A DNA stretch of 64,000 nt from Haliea sp. (GCA_016704305.1 JADJAL010000019.1:53776-117775), one strand, 5' to 3'; shown: positions 16,456 to 26,052, numbered from the stretch's first letter. Numbers and translations: made by a program. The notes: generated from the letters alone by a model not told the origin.

Positions 16456-17060
16456 ATCTCTCACCCATGAATTTCACCCCCGTCAATGCCACCAACAGCG
16501 ATCAAGCCATTCGCATTCTGGCCGAGGCTTTTGCCGACGACCCGGTCGTCAATTGGACCTGTAACCAGCCAGCGGCGCTGGATGCGTTTTTCCAGATAAC
16601 GCTCCCGGTGTTCATTCCGCACCAGCTCACCTACCTGGACGCACAGGGGCGCGGGGCGGCGGCATGGTTGGGGCCGAATCAAACGCTCAAATGGCCGGTC
16701 ACGTTATCGAGCCTGGCCAGGGTGTTGAAACTCGGTGGCCTGACCGGCGTGTATCGCCTGTTACTAAGTGGCGCGAAAACAGAACACTACCACCCCAAAA
16801 CGCCACACTATTACCTGTTCGCCATCGGCGTTACACCGGGCAGCAAAGGCCTCGGTATCGGTAGTGCGCTGATTTCGCATCTCCTTAAGCGATGCGACGC
16901 AGAAGGCATGCCCGCCTATCTGGAGAATTCGAAAGAAGAAAACCTGGCTTTCTATGAGGGTCACGGGTTCAAAGTGCAACAACAGATCCGGTTTGCGGTT
17001 TCGGCACCGCCGGTATGGCTGATGTGGCGCGAGCCCGTCGCGCTACAGCACCCTCGCTGA
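16452..17060 (+). CDS. GNAT-family N-acetyltransferase
   Basis: A 202-residue acetyltransferase. The acetyl-CoA-binding motif A is seen as LFAIGVTPGSKGLGIGSALI near residue 115, followed by motif B around AYLENSKEENLAFYEGHGFK, the usual GNAT ending. The N-terminal half resembles the group with AFADDPVVNWTC. The acceptor is unknown. It starts on the ATGA overlap with the upstream hydrolase. Confidence 0.85.
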   Translation: MNLSPMNFTPVNATNSDQAIRILAEAFADDPVVNWTCNQPAALDAFFQITLPVFIPHQLTYLDAQGRGAAAWLGPNQTLKWPVTLSSLARVLKLGGLTGVYRLLLSGAKTEHYHPKTPHYYLFAIGVTPGSKGLGIGSALISHLLKRCDAEGMPAYLENSKEENLAFYEGHGFKVQQQIRFAVSAPPVWLMWREPVALQHPR

Positions 17061-17358
17061 TCGAGTTGCTTTGCCGCTGACCAGGATCGGCACACTACCG
17101 CTCCTGGATGAAAACCCCGTGTGAGGCAGACCCCTCCACTTATCGTTCTACTTGCTCCAATACTTGCCCCAGCTATTACTCCAATGCGCCAGTCGCAGTG
17201 TCAGCTTTCTTTACACTTGGTGGATTACAGCATCAGGCGAATACATTCAACTCATTGTAAATACTGGATTTTATTTTTTTGGCACGCCGATTGCTTTATA
17301 CCAATCAAACGGACACTTTCCGTTTCTTTAACCGGGCAAACTCTGAAGGAGAGCGACC

Positions 17359-18006
17359 TTGAAAACTAAAATCGCAGGATTATCGGCAGCTGCACTACTG
17401 GCAGCCAGTTTATCGATGCCGGCCAGTGCGGCATTTATCAGTGGAACCATCTCGTTCTCTGACGGCTTGGATACTCTGGGTGACATCGTAAGCAACCTTA
17501 CCCTCTTTGACATTGGTGCACCTACCAATGCCAGTGGCGGCACAGGTTCTTTCCTGGGTGTGGCCGGCCTCACCACCACCTCAAATATTGACACAACTGC
17601 CCCAGGCGGCGTGATCTACAGCATCGGTGGCTTCACTTTCACACTCACCAGCATCAGCGCGCTCAGCAGTGATCCGCTCAACTGTGCCGGTGGTCTCTGC
17701 GAGGATTCGATCGAGTTTAATATCGCAGGAACGGTCTCTGCGGCAGGCTTTGATGCAAGTACGTTCATCGGGAAATGGACCGCCAATGGCACCTGTCTCG
17801 AAGGCGTTCCAGGCACTTGCGAAGCTGGCACTGAATCCGGCAGCTGGTCTTCTTCAGTCGTCGCGACTGGCCGTCCCAGCCAGACTCCGGTACCTGCAAC
17901 CCTGGCGTTACTCGGTGTTGCACTGGCTGGCTGGGCTGGTCACGCCGCTCCAAAGCGTAAGACAGGCTCCTCCCTCCCGAATCAAGCCCGCCTGAAGCGG
18001 GCTTGA
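17359..18006 (+). CDS. PEP-CTERM-type sorted exoprotein
   Basis: A 215-residue exported protein with a TTG start preceded by AAGGAG. A signal peptide ends at MPASAAF; the body is Gly/Ser/Thr/Asn-rich with four Cys. The C-terminus carries a sorting signal: TPVPATLALLGVALAGWAG and then a basic stretch PKRKTG, matching PEP-CTERM with its proline motif, hydrophobic helix and basic tail. Such proteins are processed by an exosortase, usually with EPS production; none is in this window. The ~300 bases upstream are unusually AT-rich and probably hold the promoter. A terminator overlaps the stop codon. Confidence 0.82.
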   Translation: MKTKIAGLSAAALLAASLSMPASAAFISGTISFSDGLDTLGDIVSNLTLFDIGAPTNASGGTGSFLGVAGLTTTSNIDTTAPGGVIYSIGGFTFTLTSISALSSDPLNCAGGLCEDSIEFNIAGTVSAAGFDASTFIGKWTANGTCLEGVPGTCEAGTESGSWSSSVVATGRPSQTPVPATLALLGVALAGWAGHAAPKRKTGSSLPNQARLKRA

Positions 18007-18013
18007 TTTTTTT
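17982..18013 (+). terminator. Rho-independent terminator overlapping the PEP-CTERM stop codon
   Basis: A perfect 10-bp stem TCAAGCCCGC / GCGGGCTTGA with a 5-base loop is followed by seven Ts. The last three bases of the stem are the TGA stop codon at 18004-18006, so the last codons of the gene lie in the hairpin. Confidence 0.9.
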
Positions 18014-18034
18014 GCCTCGGATTCGACCGTCTGT

Positions 18035-19210
18035 TCAGGCTCTGGTAGCGCGATTGAACGGCCAGACATTGGGCAACAATAACGCCACTACCCGCATCTC
18101 CAGCGATTTTCGCACCACGCTGTCCATCGCCTCGGCGGCTCGTGCCAGCCAGACATCCACTGCCGGCTGACCCACCTTATCGACCGGCGCGGTTGCGACC
18201 AGATTGGCCATGGACTCAATCGCCTGGCGCAATGGCGCGGTGGTGTCTGCCGGCAGCTCCGCGACGGCCGCCAGGGGCCTCTCCACGGCTTCCCCTGCCG
18301 CCAATCGCTTGCGCAATAATTGCAACTGCAGGTAGAGGCGCTCCGCCACGGCTTCACCCGGCAGGATGAACGAACCATGGGGTTCGCCGAGCGTATCGAA
18401 AACGTACGCCTGGTCGTGCGCCATGTGCGAATGGAAAAACCACTGCTGTGCATCGTCATGCAGGAACGTCCAGATATCGTTCATGCGCATCTCCTCGGTC
18501 CGGTCCAGAAAGGACTCCGTCGGCAGCGCATAGCGCAACTGGTGCTCGCGCGCGTTCAGCGTGCGCCGGTCCATCAGCGCCAGCGGGCGGGTGATCTGCT
18601 GCAGGGGTATCCACAGGTTCACCAACACCAGGGGCGAGAGGCTGTTGCTGCCACCCGGCGTCTGGTGGCGAAACATCCACGGGGCAAAGCCGCGCATCAT
18701 TTGTTTCAGCGGCGTGCCGCGCACATCCTGGTCGCCGTGCACGTTAATGGCGACATCGTGGCCATTCATCTCCCCCATGGCGACATCCGGATCGACCTTC
18801 AAACCGTTCGGCCCGCCCTTGCGCATGATCAGACCCTCCGGCGCGACATGCAGCAGCTTGAGGCACTTGCCGTGCGCCAGCGGAAACACGCTGCCACGCA
18901 GGTGGCGGCGCAACTGGCGGGCTTCTGGGGGTGTAATTTCTCCCGCCTCCCGAATGTGTGCGAGCAGCGTCTGCAGCGGTTCGTTGTGGGCCAGGCTGAT
19001 GGACTCGAAACCCATCTCACGGAAATTGAGCGCGGGCTGGTCGGGTGCGGACCAGTCGCGAATATGGCAGCGCCGGTATTCATTGTGCCGCGCAAACTCG
19101 GCATCCAGTGGACGGCTGATCGCCCGCTTCAGGCCGCGTTCGTCATCATCCGCAATAACTTCCCCCGGCCTGGTAAAGCCCAGGTTTGCTTCTACTGACG
19201 TCACCTGCAT
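18035..19210 (-). CDS. CmcJ/NvfI-like putative oxygenase
   Basis: A 391-residue protein resembling the CmcJ/NvfI group linked to beta-lactam 7-alpha-methoxylation and fungal meroterpenoid oxidation. Matching pattern: LVLVNLWIPL near the middle, a following PLALMDRRTLNA, an aromatic/His-rich QQWFFHSHMAHDQAYVFDT, and GEPHGSFI. The group is thought to be non-haem-iron-like oxygenases; HSHMAHD could provide ligands, but this is inferred. I prefer the ATG at 19210, with GGGAGA 7 bases upstream, over one at 19237. It is divergent from the amidohydrolase, 138 bases apart. Confidence 0.62.
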   Translation of the reverse strand: MQVTSVEANLGFTRPGEVIADDDERGLKRAISRPLDAEFARHNEYRRCHIRDWSAPDQPALNFREMGFESISLAHNEPLQTLLAHIREAGEITPPEARQLRRHLRGSVFPLAHGKCLKLLHVAPEGLIMRKGGPNGLKVDPDVAMGEMNGHDVAINVHGDQDVRGTPLKQMMRGFAPWMFRHQTPGGSNSLSPLVLVNLWIPLQQITRPLALMDRRTLNAREHQLRYALPTESFLDRTEEMRMNDIWTFLHDDAQQWFFHSHMAHDQAYVFDTLGEPHGSFILPGEAVAERLYLQLQLLRKRLAAGEAVERPLAAVAELPADTTAPLRQAIESMANLVATAPVDKVGQPAVDVWLARAAEAMDSVVRKSLEMRVVALLLPNVWPFNRATRA

Positions 19211-19347
19211 CAGATTCTCCCGCTTTTCGCTGCGCATTCACGCCAAAACATAGCATGGTATTACAGGCCATACACCATCACCTTGCTATCGCCGTCGCGG
19301 CTAAAATACACTGCAACACTTTCCAGAATTCCCTGCCGGAGAACGCG

Positions 19348-20603
19348 ATGTCCAACGTGGTAATGATCAGCTCGGATTGTCATGCGGGCGCACTGCCGGA
19401 AGGCTACAAGCCGTACATGCCGAAGGAATTCCATGCGGCGGCCGATGCGTGGTGGCTGCAGTACGCGCGCGAGATGATGAAGCGCATGGGCACGTTTTTC
19501 GACCAGGAAGCGGCGCAGGAATTCAATAGCCGCGCCGGCGACCAGGGCGCCGGGCGCATGGACCCCACCGCCGCGTCCAAGGCGGCAGCAGCCACCGATG
19601 CAGAACTCTGGGATTACCTGTGCGACCCCGACAGCATGATTGCCCCGCGTCGCGGCGAATACGAACCGGATGTGCGCATGCAGGAACTGGAAGCCGACGG
19701 CATCGCGGGCGAGATCGTCTTTCCGCAGATGGCGCCGTTCGGCGCCGGCCTGATGCAATACCGCCACGAGGTCACGCCCGAGCAGAGCCTGGTAGGCAAC
19801 CGCGCCTACAACCATTGGCTGGCCGACGTGTGCAGCAAGAACCCCGGGCGTCACGCCGGTGTCGCGATTATCAACGTGGACGATATCCGGGTGGCGGTGG
19901 GCGAAGTGCGCGAGGCGCACAAACTGGGACTGTTCGGCGGCGTGCTCTTGCCCACCAGTTCCGGGCCCAACCCGTTTTACCACGACTACAAACACTACGC
20001 GCCGCTGTGGAGTGTCTGTGAAGAATTGAATATGCCGATCCATACGCATTCGGGCTGGTCGCCCGACTACGGCGATACGCCCAATGCCACGATGATGTTT
20101 ATCAGCGAGGTGGATATGTGGGCGCACCGCCCGTTCACCGCACTGTTGTGGTCCGGCGCGTTTGAGCGGCACCCGAAACTGAAAATGGTGTTCACCGAAA
20201 CGGGCTGCGGCTGGATACTGGAGACTTTGCGCGTGCTCAAATTCAAGATCGACAACCCGATCTTCGCGCACTTCATGAAAGACCTGTCGCTGACGCCGGA
20301 AGAATACTTCCAGCGCAACTGCTTCATCGGCGCCTCTTTCCTCGCACCGCATGAGATCGGCAGCCGCCACAAAATCGGTGTCGACAAACTGATGTGGGGC
20401 TCCGACTACCCGAACATGGAAGGCACCTGGCCCAACACCATGCACAAACTGCGCGAGACATTCCACGATGTAGCCGAGGAGAAATCCGCAGCATACTGGG
20501 TGAAAAAGCGATTGACGTGTTCGGCTTCGACCGCGCGCTGATGGAGCGCACGGCAGCGCGCATCGGCCCGAAGCTCAGTGATATTCAGCAGGCGGTGAAC
20601 TGA
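19348..20603 (+). pseudogene. Amidohydrolase-2-family protein with a single-base frameshift near 20480
   Basis: A metal-dependent TIM-barrel hydrolase or decarboxylase of the ACMSD-like type. Visible: MSNVVMISSDCHAGALPEGY (early metal site), MPIHTHSGWSPDYG in the middle and GSDYPNMEGTWPN near the end. In the starting frame the product ends at 20541 with an unnatural tail; one extra base at 20477-20486 (GAGGAGAAATC) restores IRSILGEKAIDVFGFDRALM and an ending at 20603, exactly as in family members. GGAG precedes the ATG. This is either a real one-base deletion or a sequence error. About 417 residues if repaired. Confidence 0.85.
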
Positions 20604-20673
20604 GCGAGTTCGCAGTCGCTGCCATACTGCCCGCCATCGCGCGGGCAGATGTCAGCGGCAGGCGCTTGTCGCG

Positions 20674-21285
20674 CTAGTAGAGAACATCCAGCACCTGCTT
20701 TTTCAGGTGCCTGGTATACACGCGGGCGTTGAAGCCCGCGCCCTCCAGCACCGTCTCGATCAGTATCCCGGTCAGCATGCAGTGCACGAGGTAAATGGCC
20801 TCCAGCAGGCGCTGCTTGCTGGCGGTACTGTCATGGAAGATGCGCCGTCCCAGCGCCAGGTGTTCCGCGCGACTGTGCCCCACTGACCACTGTTGCGTGG
20901 CGCCCGCATGGCCGCGCATCGCCAGCAGGATTTCCATCGCCGCCATGTATTCGTCGCCGCGATAATGTTCCCAGGCGGCATCCACGTATTTCGCGACTCG
21001 CGCTTCCGGCGTACCTTTGGTAAACACGCTATTGGCCAGCGTCTGCTGGAACGCGCGATGCGAGCGCTCCAGTACGGCCTCGAGAATTTCTTCCTTGCCG
21101 CCGAAGTGATGCTGCACCGCACCCCACGTCACGCCCGCACGCTTCGCAATTTCGGTGGAGGTGGCTGAGGCGAAACCCGTTTCCCGGATGAGGGCAATCA
21201 CCGCGCGAATGACTTTATCCCGGGTTGCCTCGCTCTTTGCGGCCTGGCGACCCGGCCCCGCAACGACATCCGCCGGTGTTGCCAT
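20674..21285 (-). CDS. TetR-family transcriptional regulator
   Basis: A 203-residue repressor-type protein. The N-terminal HTH is clear: ATRDKVIRAVIALIRETGFA then SATSTEIAKRAGVTWGAVQHHFGGKEEILEAV. The C-terminal ligand domain is full length. It starts 11 bases after the CYP51-like P450 on the same strand, so it is the distal gene of that operon and may regulate it. The best operator candidate is the inverted repeat at 22646-22673 upstream of the P450. The ligand may be the P450 substrate, by inference. Confidence 0.92.
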   Translation of the reverse strand: MATPADVVAGPGRQAAKSEATRDKVIRAVIALIRETGFASATSTEIAKRAGVTWGAVQHHFGGKEEILEAVLERSHRAFQQTLANSVFTKGTPEARVAKYVDAAWEHYRGDEYMAAMEILLAMRGHAGATQQWSVGHSRAEHLALGRRIFHDSTASKQRLLEAIYLVHCMLTGILIETVLEGAGFNARVYTRHLKKQVLDVLY

Positions 21286-21296
21286 AGGTTCCCGGC

Positions 21297-22625
21297 TCAC
21301 GCCGCAACACGCCTGCGATAGCGCAGGACGCACGGGTCGGACGGGCGCAGGATGAGTGCTGGCATGATCTCCGTATAGCTTTCCGGTGGCGCCGCGAGCT
21401 CGAAGTGATACTGGTGCAGCAACGTGGACAGGATCGCCTTCACCTGCAGTATCGCGAAGCCGTTGCCGATGCATTTATGGCGGCCACCGCCAAACGGAAT
21501 CTCGACAAACGGATTCTGCGGCACCGGTCGCTCGGGGTCGAACACGTCGGGCGCGGGAAAATACTCCGGCAACTTATGGCTGATGTGCGGGGAGACCATG
21601 ATGTTGCTACCCGCAGGCACGGTATATCCCTCGTAATGCCAGTCCGACATCACCCTGCGCGTGATCGCATTGAGCGGCGGATGCAGGCGCAGGGCCTCGC
21701 GGATGAAGCCGTCCAGCAGCGGGATCTCCCGCAAGCCCTTGAGGGTAAGCTCCTCGGTGTCTGCGAACAGTGCATCGATCTCGGCGTACAGCCGCTCGCC
21801 ATACTGCGGATTGCGCGCGATCTCCAGCAACGTCCATGCGGTGGTGTTGGAACTGGTGTGGTGCCCGGCAAACATGAACCAGATCACCATGCCGGTGATC
21901 TCATGGTCGGTGAGTTTGCGCCCGTCGTTGTAGGTGGCATCCATATACACCTGCAGCATGTCGTGCTCCCAGCCGCCCGCTTGCCGCCGCTGCGCCACGC
22001 GCTCGCCTATCAACGCTTCGAGCCGCTCCCGCGCCCTGTCGCGCGCGCGAAAGCGCTCGGCATCCTGGAACGGATTGCTGAGCGACGATGGCGCCAGCCC
22101 ATCCTCCAGCGCGTGGTAGAGCTCGGCAAATTCCTCGGTCAGTTGCTGGCGAAACTCACGCCCCAACAGGCAGTGCGTGGATGTTTTCAGCGTGAGCCGG
22201 GTGAAGGCGTCGTAGATATCGAATTCGCCCGCAGCGGGCCAGTCGCGCAGGAACTGCTCCGTCTCCGCCTCCACCACACCGGCGTAATTCACCATGCGCT
22301 CGTGCTTGAGGCCCTGCACCTGCATCTTCAGTTGCTGCCGCTCGATCGCCGGCGGCGCGCCATACTGGATGCCCTCGCCAAACACCGGCACCATCATCTG
22401 GTAGGCCTGCGCGGCCGAGAGCTGTTCATCCGCCGCGCGGAAAAATGCCTCGTGCGCGGGCGGCCCCACCAACAGCACCGTGCGCAGCCCGCCGAGATCG
22501 AACTGGCTGACCTCGCCGCACTCGGCATACGCCCGATGCAGGAACGCGAGCGGCGTGGTGTTGAACTCCTGCAAATGGCCACCCGTGGGCTGTGCGCCAC
22601 TGACAATCGGTATTTGAGTACTCAT
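21297..22625 (-). CDS. Cytochrome P450, CYP51-like (first copy)
   Basis: A 442-residue haem-thiolate monooxygenase without membrane anchor. The B-C region YQMMVPVFGEGIQYGAP matches the CYP51 substrate-recognition signature; the I-helix FAGHHTSSNTTAW carries the His-Thr of that family; ExxR is EALRLHPP; the haem loop is FGGGRHKCIGNGFA with Cys as ligand. Known CYP51 enzymes remove the 14-alpha-methyl group of sterols; whether this one does is unknown, as bacteria with sterol synthesis are rare and no synthesis gene is here. It is paralogous to the P450 at 32240. It is divergent from the two-repeat protein at 22765. Confidence 0.93.
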   Translation of the reverse strand: MSTQIPIVSGAQPTGGHLQEFNTTPLAFLHRAYAECGEVSQFDLGGLRTVLLVGPPAHEAFFRAADEQLSAAQAYQMMVPVFGEGIQYGAPPAIERQQLKMQVQGLKHERMVNYAGVVEAETEQFLRDWPAAGEFDIYDAFTRLTLKTSTHCLLGREFRQQLTEEFAELYHALEDGLAPSSLSNPFQDAERFRARDRARERLEALIGERVAQRRQAGGWEHDMLQVYMDATYNDGRKLTDHEITGMVIWFMFAGHHTSSNTTAWTLLEIARNPQYGERLYAEIDALFADTEELTLKGLREIPLLDGFIREALRLHPPLNAITRRVMSDWHYEGYTVPAGSNIMVSPHISHKLPEYFPAPDVFDPERPVPQNPFVEIPFGGGRHKCIGNGFAILQVKAILSTLLHQYHFELAAPPESYTEIMPALILRPSDPCVLRYRRRVAA

Positions 22626-22645
22626 GACCGGCCTTCATTCCAATC

Positions 22646-22673
22646 AAAAAACATTTGTGATTAAATGTTTTTT
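22646..22673. promoter_or_regulatory. Perfect 11-bp inverted repeat, candidate TetR operator
   Basis: AAAAAACATTT and AAATGTTTTTT are exact reverse complements around GTGATT. It lies 21 bases before the P450 start and ~90 bases before the divergent gene at 22765, where a repressor could control both. The TetR gene at 20674-21285 is the obvious candidate. A hairpin with a T-tract is an alternative reading, but it would sit in a promoter region. Confidence 0.6.
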
Positions 22674-22764
22674 TTTTACTGCAACGTCAATCCAGCGCCA
22701 ATGCCAGCACGGATAAATATCAATAACGAAGATTGCGGAACGCTCCCGCAGAGGTGACACACCA

Positions 22765-23841
22765 ATGAAGGACTACACAGGCCCGCTGCGTGATGGCGTC
22801 GACGTGATCATGAAAGGCTTCCAGCTCGATATCGGCGCGCCGCATATGTGGCTCAAATTCCACTTTGACGTCAAATCACATGACCAGGGCTTTTTCTGGC
22901 TGACCTCCTGCGGCGCCTACAATGGCGTGCGCGGCATGACCGGCGGCGACACCGCTGCCGAAACCCAGATCTGCGTGCACATGGAAGACCCGACGTTCGA
23001 TGCCACCGTGATGGCCGTCAATCGCGGCGCGCGCTGCACGCCGGTATTTCGGCCACCCCACGGCGGCGAGATTCCCGCTGCAGGGCCGTGCCGTTGGGAA
23101 GTCTCGATCAGCGACCACATCGGGCTGGTGGAGGAAAATCCGCAAACGGCCATGATTGAAGCCACGCGTGCCGGGCAATTTCACTTTGCGCGTCCGACAG
23201 CCACTGACGACGGCCTGGCGGACTACTCCGGCCCGTTCAAACGCGACTTCCGCCTGGAAGACTTAAGCACCGCGATGCTGTCGGTGCAACTCAAGGAATT
23301 CGCGCTGGATGTGCACTTGCTGCAGCGCTCTTCCTACCTGAGTGTAGAGCGCAATTTCGGCGACGACGCGGTGATGGAATTGATCGGCGAACATTGCAAG
23401 GGCATGGCGCCGGTCTACCATGCGCGCATGCGCCGCCTGTTTGGTATCGAGGGAGACGACATGACCGCGATACTGAAATTGCTGCAGCTGGACCACCATT
23501 TCGTGCCCGAGTATGTCCGCACCGGCGTTCAGTTGATCGACGAGCAACACGGGCGGTTCTGGATCGAGGAGTGCGAGGCGATCGACGATGGCAGCACCAG
23601 CGGTATCCTCACCGGGTTGTGGCGCGGCGAGGTCGTCGGGCTGGAGCAAATCGTGCAGGACATCAATCCGCAGGCGGTGGTGACGACCGGCACCGCGCAA
23701 GGCAACAGGCGCTTTGTGTACGATATACGCATTGATCCGCGCCGGGAGCCCGTGCCGGTGTCATCGATGAGTGACATCGTCGGCGGTTTCGGTTTACTCA
23801 CCGCCGACCTGTCCGAACACATCTACAGCTACGACAACTGA
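22765..23841 (+). CDS. Two-repeat protein of unknown family (short form)
   Basis: A 358-residue cytoplasmic protein I do not recognise. It is homologous along its length to the protein at 36795-38030. Both contain two related repeats joined by a linker with DYSGP. Conserved positions in the first repeat are KG-QL, F-FDV, FWL-SCGA, and H-EDPTF-AT; the second has MTAILKLLQLDHHF and GRFWIEECEA. Compared with its homologue it lacks ~70 residues of the first repeat and starts right at MKDYTGP. AGAGGTG precedes the ATG, so the start looks genuine. It leads an operon with the molybdopterin enzyme (9-base gap). The C-x(n)-H-x-E-D pattern could be catalytic; this is speculation. Confidence 0.75.
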   Translation: MKDYTGPLRDGVDVIMKGFQLDIGAPHMWLKFHFDVKSHDQGFFWLTSCGAYNGVRGMTGGDTAAETQICVHMEDPTFDATVMAVNRGARCTPVFRPPHGGEIPAAGPCRWEVSISDHIGLVEENPQTAMIEATRAGQFHFARPTATDDGLADYSGPFKRDFRLEDLSTAMLSVQLKEFALDVHLLQRSSYLSVERNFGDDAVMELIGEHCKGMAPVYHARMRRLFGIEGDDMTAILKLLQLDHHFVPEYVRTGVQLIDEQHGRFWIEECEAIDDGSTSGILTGLWRGEVVGLEQIVQDINPQAVVTTGTAQGNRRFVYDIRIDPRREPVPVSSMSDIVGGFGLLTADLSEHIYSYDN

Positions 23842-23850
23842 GTCCGCAAG

Positions 23851-26052
23851 ATGCAAAGCAATGTGCAGGCACACGGCGCAATTACCACCCGGCATACGTT
23901 CTGTCGCATCTGCGAGGCTGCCTGCGGCCTCACCGTTGACATCAATAACCAGGGCGCGGTTGTCGCTATCGCGCCCAACGAGCAGCACATCGCGAGCACC
24001 GGCTACGCCTGCCTCAAAGGCCTGAAGGCGCACGAGTTCCGCGATTCACCGGACCGCATCACGCAACCGATGAAGCGCGTGAATGGCGAACTGGTCGCGA
24101 TCAGCTGGGCGCAGGCGCTGTCCGAGATAGGCGGCGCGCTCAAGCGCATCCATGGCGCGCACGGTGGCGATGCGATCGGCCTCTATCTGGGCAATCCCAT
24201 CAGCATGAGTTTCCTGCCGCCGCTGCTGTCCACTGCGTTCGTCAAGGCGTTTGGTTCCAGCAAGCTGTACCACACCGGCTCGCAGGACTGTAACAACAAA
24301 TTCGTGGTGGCCGAACGCATGTATGGCTGCGCGCAGATCCAGCCCTTCCCGGATATCGACCACAGCCAATTCATCATCGCCGTCGGCTCCAACCCGGTGG
24401 TCTCCAAGATGTCGTTCATCAGCATGCCGCACTCCGGCAAGCGCTTTAAGGCGCTGGTCGCGCGCGGTGCCCGGGTGATCTGGCTCAACCCCCGGCGCAC
24501 CGAGACCGCCAAACAGGTGGGCGAGCATCACTTTATCCGCCCGGATACCGACGTGTTTTTCATGCTGGCATTCCTGCAGGCGCTGATCGAATCAGGTGCT
24601 GTTGATGAACGGCACGTGCGCCAGTACATGACGGGGTGGGACACCGTAAAAGTGCTGGTTGCTCCCTGGACGGCGGAGCGTGTCGCGCCTGTCACCGGCG
24701 TACCCGCCGCCACGCTGCGCGACTGGGTGCAGGCTTATGCGGCGGCGGACGGGGCATCACTGTACAGCTCTACCGGCGTCAACCAGGGCAGCCACGGCAG
24801 CCTGGCATTCTGGTTGCAGGAAGTCATCAATGCAGTCAGCGGCAATCTCGACAAGCGCGGCGGGACGCTGGTGGGCAAGGGCATCGTCGACGTCAGCAAG
24901 CTGAACCGTTTTGACCCGGACAAACCGCTGGCGAAATTCCGCCTGGGCGAAGTGCCACTGGTGATGGATACCGTCCCCGCCGGTGTGCTCGCGGACGATA
25001 TCCTCACGCCCGGCGCAGGCCAGCTGAAAGCGCTGTTCGTGACTGCCGGCAACCCGCTGCTCACCTGCCCCAACAGCCACCGGTTGACCGAGGCGTTCAG
25101 GCAGTTGGAACTGCTGGTCGCCATCGACCTGCACGAGAGTGAAACAGCGCGCCACGCCCACTACGTCCTGCCGGGCAGTCACTGGCTGGAGCGCGCGGAT
25201 ATCCCCTTCACATTCAACACGATGATGGGCACCACACCCATTCCCTACCATCAGTACACAGACGCGGTACTGCCACTCAAAGGCGACGCCCGCGAGGAAA
25301 CCTGGATGTACCTGGAGCTGTGCCGCGCCGCCGGCTTTTACATGGGCGGATCGAAAGCCCTGCACGGCGCGTTCGCGCTGGGGCGCTGGCTGAGGAAAAT
25401 CCCGCTGCTCGGCGCTGCACTGCCAGACCATGCACAATTCATGCTCGGCATCGTGAACCGCATTGCCGGCTTCGGCAGCCTGCGCCGCATGCGCAAGGCG
25501 GTGAACGGTGTCGCCCGCCCCGCGCTCGCGCCCGGCAGTTTTATTGGCCAGCGCGTGGTGACCGGCGACGGCAAGATCAACCTGGCGCCAGCCGATTTCT
25601 GTGCGCAATTGCCGGGGTTGGAAGCGGATTTCGAACGGGAACTGGCGGCGGGCGGCGCGCTGAAACTGATCAATAAACGCGAACGCTACAGCCACAATAG
25701 CTGGACGCACAATCACCCCGATTTCGTCAAAGGCCGGCACGATCGCAACCTGCTCAACATGAGCACGTCCGATGCCCGGGACAGGACGCTGGCGGACGGG
25801 CAGTGGGTCAGGCTGTCGAACAGCCAGGGTGAAATTCGCGTGCAGCTGGCGGTGACGGATGACATGATGCCCGGCGCGGTCGCGCTGTGCCACGGCTGGG
25901 GACATCAACACATGGAACGCCTGAGCGTGGCCAGCCTGACCGCAGGCAGCAACGTCAATATCCTGGCCAGGGACGGACTAGACAGCCTGGAACCCATTTC
26001 CGGTATGTCGCAACTCAATGGCATACTCGTGGAGGTCCGCGCGGACGCGTAA
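23851..26052 (+). CDS. Molybdopterin-dependent oxidoreductase (first copy)
   Basis: A 733-residue Mo/W-bisMGD enzyme of the DMSO-reductase superfamily. The N-terminal [4Fe-4S] motif is CRICEAACG with the last Cys in YACLKG. The metal-ligand region reads TGSQDCNNKFV, where the Cys is the likely Mo ligand, as in formate-dehydrogenase-like members. The C-terminal MopB-binding domain has LNMSTSDARDRTLADGQWVR. No twin-arginine signal is visible, so it should be cytoplasmic. No iron-sulfur or membrane partner is adjacent. It sits 9 bases after the two-repeat protein and before an SDR. Substrate unknown. Confidence 0.92.
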   Translation: MQSNVQAHGAITTRHTFCRICEAACGLTVDINNQGAVVAIAPNEQHIASTGYACLKGLKAHEFRDSPDRITQPMKRVNGELVAISWAQALSEIGGALKRIHGAHGGDAIGLYLGNPISMSFLPPLLSTAFVKAFGSSKLYHTGSQDCNNKFVVAERMYGCAQIQPFPDIDHSQFIIAVGSNPVVSKMSFISMPHSGKRFKALVARGARVIWLNPRRTETAKQVGEHHFIRPDTDVFFMLAFLQALIESGAVDERHVRQYMTGWDTVKVLVAPWTAERVAPVTGVPAATLRDWVQAYAAADGASLYSSTGVNQGSHGSLAFWLQEVINAVSGNLDKRGGTLVGKGIVDVSKLNRFDPDKPLAKFRLGEVPLVMDTVPAGVLADDILTPGAGQLKALFVTAGNPLLTCPNSHRLTEAFRQLELLVAIDLHESETARHAHYVLPGSHWLERADIPFTFNTMMGTTPIPYHQYTDAVLPLKGDAREETWMYLELCRAAGFYMGGSKALHGAFALGRWLRKIPLLGAALPDHAQFMLGIVNRIAGFGSLRRMRKAVNGVARPALAPGSFIGQRVVTGDGKINLAPADFCAQLPGLEADFERELAAGGALKLINKRERYSHNSWTHNHPDFVKGRHDRNLLNMSTSDARDRTLADGQWVRLSNSQGEIRVQLAVTDDMMPGAVALCHGWGHQHMERLSVASLTAGSNVNILARDGLDSLEPISGMSQLNGILVEVRADA

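Noticed and set aside
15388..16464. 358-codon open frame opposite the alpha/beta hydrolase
   Set aside because: Shadow frame; the sense strand has nucleophile, oxyanion and His motifs in order.
17121..17369. 82-codon frame in the AT-rich region
   Set aside because: No ribosome-binding site, no domain, and it overlaps the promoter region of the PEP-CTERM gene.
24757..25911. 384-codon open frame on the minus strand
   Set aside because: Antisense to the molybdopterin enzyme, whose conserved motifs span the same bases.
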